Part shown: positions 55,763 to 64,000 of the stretch, piece by piece
Numbering within the stretch: position 1 is the stretch's first letter
Layout: every line of letters starts with the position of its first letter
Source: Antedon mediterranea
Lineage: Eukaryota > Echinodermata > Crinoidea > Comatulida > Antedonidae
Reading direction: 5' to 3'
Assembly (NCBI RefSeq): GCF_964355755.1
Contig: NC_092672.1
Span: 15,002,501-15,066,500 of the forward strand
Length of the DNA stretch: 64,000 nucleotides
Made by a program: the position numbers and the translations under genes
Notes under the pieces: generated by a model
What the model was told of the DNA's origin: nothing
Seen by the model: only the letters and a program-made list of their open reading frames with translations
Databases searched by the model: none

Positions 55763-58304
55763 ATCAAAAATATAAATGTTCAATTTTGTTCTCATTTCTT
55801 TTGCCTATCTGGATATTGAAGTGTTTCTTCAAAATACCAGACTAAACATTTTGGCAAATTTAAGACTAATACAGGTCAAATTAGCAATTGAAGTGACGGT
55901 ACCTATCTCTTGTATGTTAACAACAGTGAAAACTCATTAAGTAGATTTTCAATGCACCATTCACGTCACAGCAATTGCCGGCGACGACTGTACGCCGAGC
56001 GCGGCGGCGATTTCCTTAATCTCGCTATTGTTCTGAAATCATATGTACATCCTTAATACGTTGTTAAAATATGGTCCTCGGTCAAGTTGTCCTTTAAGAA
56101 AATTCATATCAAGGGTCAAATTTCTATGGAGTAAAAATGGTGTGTGCACACAAAATTATGCGTACACGTGTGTTTAAAATTTCTAATGTGGGAAAATTTA
56201 TTTCGTTTCAGGTAATTTTGAATATTTCAAAATTTTCTTGTTGGTGTAGCGTGCACATTTACGCATGTGTATACAGCATAGAAAGACTATTTTTGCAATT
56301 GATTTTGGTTCTTCATACCTGTTGAATTTCATTACTTTTATTAATTTTCATTGCAAAATAACCATGAAACATGTTTCAATAAATAAATTTGAATAATGTG
56401 GGTGACCTAAATTTCAACTATACAATCATACAATATGTGTACAGCCAAATCAAAACCAGGCATTTGTCGTAAATGTGAAATTTTGAGTTTTAAAGATATT
56501 TGTACAGAGCACATAATTTGCTTTAAAATACTGAAAAAATTATTCAATTTGGTCAAGTATTTTTAGAGTTATGATACAATAAGTAAAGAAATACAAGTAA
56601 GAATTCATTTTTATTTAGCAGTGAAAAATGCATTCAAAGATCAACAATAGTTCAAACAGGAAGTTTAAATGTGCTGGCAGACAGCGACACATGTTCACCT
56701 TGACAACGCTATCTTCTAGTATACCTATGACTTTGAAATTTAGCACAAATGTAACTAATACATTTTTCTATAATCATTGAAATTTTCAAAGAAATCCAGT
56801 AACATTAACATTGTCAAATGAGACTTCAAATAACAACATACGTTAGTAAACTTTTTTTTACTAAACTTATGTTATGTGTGAGGCTTGTAATAACTATAAA
56901 TAAGTACTATTAATAAAGTGACAATAAAAATACAACACATAGAAATGAACCAAAATTAATGATACACAGACAGTTGATTGTGTTTGATGTGTTTAAATTT
57001 ATTTACAATTGGTACACTTTAAATTATAACATTTTGGTCATTTCAGGCTGCGTGTTACAACAGTATTATCATCTTTTGTGCCGGGTCTTTTAAATACATA
57101 CATATTTTTCGATACAATTATTTCACGGTTTTATTCAGGGTTACGTTGCATAATAGAATACATGTGTCATGTATCATCAGAATCAAAGTCATTTTTGTAA
57201 AGTTATATTAAGCACCGTATCACCATTATTGGAGTTGTTTGAGAAGAGAAAGTAGCAACAGCATCACCACCACTGTCAAAACTATTGGTATACATTACAG
57301 TATTACCAATCAAGATCTGAAAACAGAATGAAAAAATAAATTAAACTTTTTTAAACACATTTAAAAATCTTTTTTTTTGGGGCTAGGCCTAGACCAAGGT
57401 ATGCTAGGTGGTTTTACTAGGCTAACTTGAAGTACTAAGCTGGCATACAGTTCATCTCTTATCTTATGCCTAGGCTAGGCCTAATATTTTGATCAAAAGT
57501 GTTTCTGTGTTCACCAAACTGAGTGTGTCGCGCTAGAAAGTCATTTCGTACTTTCTAACCTCTTGTTGTTTATGATTCGCTAGCGAAGCCAATATTTCTA
57601 CTTTTCATATTATATAAATCATTAAACTATTCTATGTTGTTTTATTATTATCTAGGATGCATAAATAGCAAGTATAAATTAATATTGAATGTTTTTTACA
57701 GTAAGAATGTTTTGTTAAAACCTTACCGCTTCCTCAGTGTACTTTGAATAGCTGTTAAAGGCAAATTTAACGCTTCAATGACTTGAGCCACTCTGTTAGC
57801 CAATCAAATTGCCTGTTTCAGGATTCCGTAGCAACAAGACTGGTTTGCTTATACCAAAAGGTTATTAAAGAATGTGTTTGATTGGCTATACTATTATTTT
57901 ACATGACCTACAACCTTTATCTTTGGAAAGATTTTTTCACGAGCTTTCTAAAAATACCACACATTAAGGGGTCTTCTCATAATCAAAGAGGTAAAAGTTG
58001 GTTAGAAATAGACACAAATTACAGAATATAACTTGATTTTTTCACCAAAGACGAAAAAGGGGGTCTCATTAAAATGTTATTTTCATTGATTTATACTTAT
58101 AATTTCTTTAAAATACATAGATTTTTGGAATCTACGGTAAATTTTCTGTAAGATTATTTAAAAAACTAAAAATGGTCAAGATATAGGTTTTACACATTCA
58201 GAAGCATTTTACAGAAATCCCTTGCTGCCGACAAACGCCTGGTTTTGGTTTGGCGGTACACATATATTTGAATCTGTTATTAACTACTCAGAATGAAATG
58301 AAAT
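55763..58304. other. No gene recognised
   Basis: AT-rich with scattered taggcctag motifs (e.g. 57390, 57475). No element termini, tRNA or coding homology recognised by eye. Confidence 0.5.
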
Positions 58305-58500
58305 GTTGATGTTTACAACTTTTTCAGAAGCTGTTGAATTGTAATTCATGTAAAACTTCTGTTTATCGGATGTCGTGACGTCATCATATGGCCAGTTGAA
58401 TTTTAAAAGTCGGATTTTCATCTCTTTTGTAAAACTTCATCGCGTTTAAAAGAGCACGCATCTTGCTTCTATGTGCCAAAAATTCTCATAATTCTTAAAT
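58305..58500 (+). repeat. Dispersed repeat, inverted partner of 5560-5720
   Basis: Plus-strand copy: agaagctgttgaattgtaat, atgacgtc-type gtgacgtcatcatatggcc and tgaattttaaaagtcgg. Confidence 0.65.
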
Positions 58501-58692
58501 TTATATATAGATAATAATCTTCTAAATTCCTTTCTTTATGTTACATTTTTTCTAAGCTTGCTCAATCAATTATTTTTCGTAAATTTTACAAACATTTTAA
58601 TTTTGATGATGTCACCATGTCAAAATATTTGAATAACGTTGGTCACTTAATTTCATCTTTACAGTAAGTTTGAATATGTTGTAGCTTGTCAG

Positions 58693-58722
58693 AATGGACA
58701 CCCAGCCGCATCACTGCACCAG
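58693..58722 (+). CDS. Candidate mini-exon with ATG and GTAAGA donor
   Basis: Preceded by ttgtcag and followed by ag|gtaagaaa, it reads atggacacccagccgcatca, i.e. MDTQPHHCTR. The donor is near consensus. Thirty bases is too little to support a protein; reported as a splice-signal coincidence or a start exon. Confidence 0.15.
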
Positions 58723-59000
58723 GTAAGAAACCTAGGCCCATTCATTGCAAGCTGTTCAGATACGCAGACTGTACTTTTATTCTAAAGTAAAAATAAATAC
58801 TATATGGTCCTATTGAGATAAATTTTTGTTGTCTTTAAATGGTTAAAAATGAGGCGATTCTAATATATTTAGTGGCCCGCTATAAATCCCAACATGCATT
58901 GCGAGCTGATTAATATTTTTGTTTTTCTTCTGTAATTCACCCACTTTTCGATCGATTGTGAGGCCAAAACAAATGGAAGACTCCTAACTTTTCAGCGAAA

Positions 59001-59051
59001 ATGCTGGGTTTCCTCCAATTGGTATCAACAGAGTCTGGCAAAAACAGAAAG
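59001..59051 (+). CDS. Candidate first coding exon, 17 codons
   Basis: Reads MLGFLQLVSTESGKNRK and ends aaag|gtaatt, a usable splice donor; an acceptor-like cttttcag lies seven bases upstream. No downstream exon could be identified. No homology recognised. Confidence 0.2.
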
Positions 59052-59197
59052 GTAATTAATGCAGCAACTATACAACGTCAGGCTAGACCTATAGCTCGCG
59101 TACGATGTTCGTACGTTACCAATGTTTACCAGGTAGGCCTACAAAACTAAGCCTATGCTACGCCTAAAGTCGGCCAACGAGAAGACATTCACCGCGA

Positions 59198-59345
59198 GCT
59201 ACTTTGGTAGTGCATTGTTTCTCTCTTTTTATCATAATTTACCATAAAACGTACATTTAAGACAAGTAATGATCTAGTTTAATATTTTAAAGTAATATAT
59301 GCATTATTTTCACAAAACATCACAAATTATAGGGAATGGGTCTTT
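59198..59345 (+). repeat. Dispersed repeat R1, copy 4
   Basis: gctactttggtagtgcattg through ataaaacgtacatttaaga and cacaaattatagggaatggg, nearly identical to 11565-11705. Confidence 0.75.
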
Positions 59346-59485
59346 AACTTTTGTTACAACAAAAATGTTTGTTCCAAGCGCATTCCATCTTTTTACTGTA
59401 GTAAATCCTGTCAATTAATCCATTGTCATGGCAATGGTATGTAAATTATGTTTTACGTAATCAACTGAAATTACATAATTTCACC

Positions 59486-59760
59486 TGCAAGGACTATTCC
59501 ATTTTAAAAACAGCCAATAACAAAAGACACTATTGTTAACAATGCATGGCCGGCAGCCAAAAGCTACATTGGTCTGACTTGTATGGAATATTCCATTCTA
59601 CGAAATAAACAGCCAACAACAAAAGATGTTATTTTGCTAACTATGCATGGCCTGAAGTTACATACTCTCACCTGTATGGACTATTCCATTTTACAAAATA
59701 AACAGCCAAGAACAAAGGATTCGATTTCGCTAGCTATGCATTGCCAGAACTGTAAACTCA
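59486..59760 (+). repeat. Three-copy ~93-102-bp tandem repeat
   Basis: Units share ggactattccattttacaaa, aacagccaa.aacaaaagat, and ctatgcatggcc; they start near 59490, 59583 and 59685. The frame through units two and three (MEYSILRNKQP / MDYSILQNKQP) is similar because the units are, and is not strong evidence of a gene. Confidence 0.8.
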
Positions 59761-59924
59761 AGTCAAGAGTATCTACGCCATTGATAAGATTTCTTATTTT
59801 CACTTTTCAAGTTAATTTTAATAAAATACTAAAACCGAAGTGGATACTAGGATAGATTTATTAATGATAATAACTGATATATATATTACATTCTGCTGAA
59901 AGTCATAATAGGATAAGAATTGAA

Positions 59925-60560
59925 AACATAAATATTAATCACATGTAAATGATCTTGTACTAATTAGTGATACAGTATATGCATTACAGGATCTTTTGAA
60001 CAAGTTAGCATATTATTGTAATAGATGGGGATTGACAATTAACATTGACAAAAGTAAAATAATATTATTTTTTAAAAATGGAAAACTTTGAACTATCTAG
60101 GTAAAGAAATCAAAATCCAATAGTAAAATCTCTAAAATATCTTGGAGTCACTTTCGATTGTTCAGGAAATTGGGAAAAGGCAAGAGAACAAAAATAATAC
60201 ACAGGCTAATAAAGCACTTTTCTCACTCAAAAATACTATTGGAAATATTGATGTTTACCAGTGAATATTTGGATGTTATTATTTGTATTTATACTGTATG
60301 GTAGTAAAATAAGGGGAACATTTTTTTAAAAATTGACGATATCAAAATAATGTTTGTAGATAGTTTTTAGCGGTCGGAAAATCTGCTCCAAATGTTGCAA
60401 TTAGAGGAGAATGTGGATGATTCTCTTTATCAATCGAATGTGTACTCAATGTTATCCGTTATTGGGTAAGATTAGTAAATAATTATGAACAAAGACAAAT
60501 ACGCAAAAAAAAATGTCAAAAAGCGCAAAATACTAACATTAATTTGAATCATATTTATGC
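59925..60560 (+). pseudogene. LINE reverse transcriptase, motif C to C-terminal part
   Basis: With frame changes the plus strand reads NDLVLISDTVYALQDLLNKL, YYCNRWGLTINIDKSKIILF, KSLKYLGVTFDCSGNWEKAR and SAPNVAIRGECGRFSL-type segments, the region from the Y/FADD box (here NDL) to the C-terminus of a jockey/L2-type LINE. Many stops. The N-terminal part of a similar polymerase lies downstream at 60896-61500, in reverse of the normal order. Confidence 0.8.
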
Positions 60561-60895
60561 GACTGATGCTAATAGACTAGTCAGCACCTTATCAAGTTTC
60601 AACTTAACCCGGTTTATTACTGTATCTACAGGTATAACAAGTGGATCCAAACCATAATAGACCATATATTACACAAATGTTAATTCCAAATATATAGGAT
60701 CCATAGAGATAGATCTGACGACTTGGCTATATTTTGCATGTTTGAAGATATTATTAATGTTTTTCAACAAACAAATAAAATTAAATTTAGAAATGTTAAA
60801 CATTTTAATATTCAGTGATTTGATTTGTCTGATATATATAGTAATCATGAAGTGAATAATGCATATTCTTCATATTTATTGATTTATTTTTAGAT

Positions 60896-61500
60896 GTAAT
60901 AATGCCCCACTTTACTACTAACAAAAAAATTAACTACGGTAAATCAAATAAACCATGGGTTAATTCTACAATAACAAAATCAATAAAACACAAACAGAAT
61001 TATATTGAAAAAAGTGATAAAGAGCAATTATAATCCAGAAATTTTAATTAAGTATAAATGTCTTTACTAATACATTAAGAGAAGCTAAACAACATTTTTA
61101 TTCTGAGCACTAATTTAAAGATGTTTAGTGGTAACATGAATAAAACTTGGGAAACGATCAATGATATCTTTGGTAGAGGAAAAAGAAAATGAAATTTCCT
61201 AATTCTTTAGAAATTGAAACTACAAAGTATCTGACCAATTCTCAATTGTAAATAGTTTTAATGAATTTTTTGTTTTAATTGGAGAAAATCTAGCACATGA
61301 TTGTAACAACAGACGTACGGGAAATTATGTAAATGAACACAGGTAACAAGTAGGCCATTAAATTCTTCATAACATAACTGTGAGAATAAAATATACAATA
61401 TTTCAATAGGGTTAGATAAAAAAAAGCTGTAGGTTTGGATTATATAAGCCAAAAACTAATTATTCTTGCAGAAAATTACATTACTCAAGCATTAACATAC
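60896..61500 (+). pseudogene. LINE polyprotein, segment before the RT core
   Basis: Plus-strand frames give KSNKPWVNSTITKSIKHKQN, LREAKQHFYSEH, NMNKTWETINDIFGRG and FNEFFVLIGENLAHDCN, then KAVGLDYISQKLIILAENYI. These are typical of the linker between the endonuclease and reverse transcriptase and the first RT motif of jockey/L2-type LINEs. Broken by multiple frameshifts. Confidence 0.8.
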
Positions 61501-61660
61501 GACACTTGTTACTTTAAGACTGCTTGCCGGCCTTTGTCTTTCTTATCTTTTAACACTAGCAGGTCTGAAAAAACATTTTTGTTGTTTGTGAAGTTATTAA
61601 TAAAATTCGAATTTCATCTGGTTGTGGAATAGGTATTAAATAAAATTTCTATTAGAAAAA

Positions 61661-62123
61661 CCAAAAAATAATATAAGCGAACTTACAGTACGTTTCGAAA
61701 CCTATCAGGTTTCATTCTCTACTGGGATTTTAACCAGGGCTCAAAGATCGTCTACATCATCAATCATACATAAATCTGCAAAAACAGATCATGCACTACA
61801 ACACAATCACCTCATTGATTGGAACACTGCCATCCTTGAGAAAGAATGCAACACTCAAAAAAGGAAAATAAAAGAGTCGATCAACATCAGAAAGCATGGA
61901 AAAATCATGAACAGAGATGAAGGAGCCCACGAATTGTCACACATATATGATCAACTATTGAAGAAGGAGAAGGGGGCACGTCCGTTTGGACCTATTGGTG
62001 GCGCTATACCCACTCATCGTCGTCATGGGATTAACAACGTTAGACGATGAAACGCCAGTTGAGAATGAAACCTGATAGATTTTGAAACGTACTGTAATTT
62101 CGCTTATATTATTTTTTGGTTCT
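61661..62123 (+). mobile_element. Penelope-like element 3' fragment between inverted arms
   Basis: Arms 61661-61722 and 62059-62123 are inverted (ccaaaaaataatataagcga, acagtacgtttcgaaacct, gaatgaaacctgatag). They enclose a Penelope-like C-terminal coding fragment. The right arm has CTGATAG ... GAAAC, close to, but not matching, a hammerhead core. Confidence 0.75.
61740..62050 (+). pseudogene. Penelope-like GIY-YIG endonuclease C-terminal tail
   Basis: The plus-strand frame gives HNHLIDWNTAILEKECNTQK, then KIKESINIRKHGKIMNRDEG and AHELSHIYDQLL. The order H-LIDW ... IKES..IRK ... MNRDEG..LSHIYD is the hallmark of the C-terminal end of Penelope-like element proteins, after the GIY-YIG nuclease core. 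The upstream reverse transcriptase is missing. Confidence 0.85.
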
Positions 62124-62249
62124 AAAAGAAATTTTATTTAAAACCGATTTTAGTTTGCTACACTAGAAAATTTTGTATAATATATCTTGAAAATTGTAGG
62201 CGCTATCGTGCTATCAAACGAACAAACAAAGCAAGGTATAAAAGGTTAG

Positions 62250-62890
62250 GTTACAGGGGCAGACGCAGGAGAGTTGCCCGGCAACACCCTTAATTTCATA
62301 CTAAATGTTTTTTCTGCCACCAAATTAAAATTTAGATCCCATTTTATCATAATATATAGATTGGAGTCTATATATAAATTGACAGACTGCAACATAAAAT
62401 TAACCAGCAGTCAAAATATCGCGCACAATTTACCGACGGTCATATTTTTTTTTGTAGATATGTTTCTGAACATGCTCAGAATGGATTTCTGACGGTTTGG
62501 ATTGCTTGCGTCATGAGAAAGTACGAAACACCACTACATACTGTGTTCGTGGAAAACCCTGTCATATGGGTAGATTTGTCCATAATTATTGCATTTTGCT
62601 GTGGATTCCCCGTCATTTAGGTATTCCCGTAGTACCTTATTTATCTTAATTACCCTACATACGTATATTGGGCCAAATTTCCGTAGTAATTACAGACGTT
62701 CAAAACTTTGAAATAACAGAATGATTGCTTCTTTATGCAAATTTTGATCATATTTTCTTTTCTGTAGTGTGGTTTAAGCAGCACTGTTGTACAATTTATA
62801 GTGGATAAAAGAAAATGAGTTTTGGAAATTATGGTTTTACTGCCTTATTTAGCATTTATTTCAAAATAATACAATTTAACGTTTTGCTCA
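62250..62890 (+). repeat. Dispersed repeat R2, copy 2
   Basis: Inverted partner of 15660-16275; begins near cccttaatttcatactaaat and runs to cttatttagcatttatttca. No conserved frame. Confidence 0.75.
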
Positions 62891-62974
62891 ATATATTTAT
62901 AGTCCCAACAGCTTCATATTTTTTATCTTAAACTTTTTTTAATTATTAGTTGATAATAACAATTTCATTTGTAC

Positions 62975-63790
62975 TAATATGGTACGCGAGTGAAGCGATC
63001 GTACCATCTAGGTCATCAACACAGATGGTTCTCAAATACATAATAATTTCAGTGTAAAAACAACTGGCGATTTCAAATGTACGTACCGCAGGACTATAAT
63101 ACATGTCGTTTACAGGAACGAATAAATAAACATGGTGATTCATGTAGTCAACTGAAATTAAGATTATGAGAATTACATCCCAAAGAGAAACTTGTCAAAA
63201 TGAGTCCAAATTTTTAAAGTTAAATTTAAAGATGTATTGACCTCTGAAAAAATAATTCTTAAAACATTTTTTTTTAAATATTCCATTTTAATGTAACATA
63301 GTTATCCACTTTGACCAAAAATTGGATCGAAAAGAAATGTATTTGCCTGAAAAAAATGTAATTTAAAGAAAAAAATGGTAAATTGGCTGCCAGACGGTGG
63401 ATTTTTGGTTGAATTTAACCATTTATTTTGTCATTTTATAAGTAAAAACATGATTTGTTTTCGTTTTTTTTCTATAGAAGTGATTAACTTTATTAAAACT
63501 ACAAAATAAATATTTGAAGTCTGATTTAATTAATCTTCATTTTTCATGTTTTTGGGGGACAATACATCTTTAAACAAACTCAGTTTTGTATGTTCTTTAT
63601 CCACTCAGTAACAAAATATTGTTCATGTTTTATTAAAAATATACCATTTACACACAACACAAATAAGTTAAGCTTCCCCCCAGTTTATTCAGAGTATACA
63701 TATTTAAAAATACATAATATTTATTTCTACTGTACTGTTTAGCAATGCTATATACTACTAAAGCTTAATAATAAACTACATCTTTTGGAG
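62975..63790 (+). repeat. Dispersed repeat R4, copy 2
   Basis: Direct partner of 48447-49250. An internal section (63230-63580) is AT-rich and absent from copy 1. Bases 63791-64000 show nothing recognised. Confidence 0.65.
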
Positions 63791-64000
63791 GCTACCACTC
63801 AAATGACATCGCTGTATTAAAAGTCCAGTGTGTTGTCACAGGAGGCAGTGAATCAAAGTATATAGTTAAGGATGTAAGTGACACCCATGGTAAATAATGG
63901 AATTTGGGGGAAAAATAATTCCCCAGAATTATACTAGCCAAATGAGCAAATAAAATGAGAGTAGTGCCTGTGTTGAAGTTAAGTGTTGGATGATGCCGGG

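Overview
The window reads as nuclear DNA of an animal. It is AT-rich, gene-poor, crowded with degraded transposable elements, and the octamer-like motif taggcctag recurs throughout. That motif habit, together with the mix of element types, suggests a marine invertebrate, perhaps an echinoderm; this is a guess from style, not a proof. No bacterial operons, CRISPR arrays or intact viral genes were seen.

Only one convincing intact gene is visible: a 463-codon, uninterrupted minus-strand reading frame (34405-35796) for a type I membrane protein with a signal peptide, three immunoglobulin-like domains, one transmembrane helix and a tyrosine-containing tail. Two short stretches near 58.7 and 59.0 kb look like possible first exons with good splice donors, but they are weak candidates. 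All other coding sequence is from mobile elements: Ty3/gypsy-type remnants (4.5-5.2 kb, 51.4-53.0 kb, a solo LTR at 43.6 kb), non-LTR reverse transcriptase fragments (24.8-25.8, 42.6-43.0, 54.6-55.8, 59.9-61.5 kb) and a Penelope-like endonuclease tail (61.7-62.1 kb).

Layout. 0-5 kb: three terminal-inverted-repeat (TIR) elements with readable target duplications (3-bp, TA, TTAA) and a gypsy LTR plus integrase scrap. 5-10 kb: two striking minisatellites (15-bp x 42, 30-bp x 15), tRNA-derived SINE copies and Penelope-like termini. 10-25 kb: hAT-like and other MITEs, a duplicated block with an insertion, and a tRNA-like sequence inside an inverted repeat. 25-29 kb: a nested TIR element whose interior carries a Harbinger-like insertion for which a paralogous empty site exists at 41.26 kb. 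29-34 kb: AT-rich sequence without recognised elements. 34-36 kb: the Ig gene. 36-43 kb: SINEs, a complete hAT-like element with an 8-bp duplication, and a 13-bp array. 43-51 kb: a dense nest of TIR elements, including a Mutator-like one with a 9-bp duplication. 51-64 kb: gypsy, LINE and Penelope remnants and several dispersed repeats that pair with copies elsewhere in the window.

The sequence does not show the genes acting together. The window is best read as an intergenic transposon archive surrounding one immune- or adhesion-type receptor gene. All alignments here were made by eye, so boundaries are approximate except where target duplications fix them.
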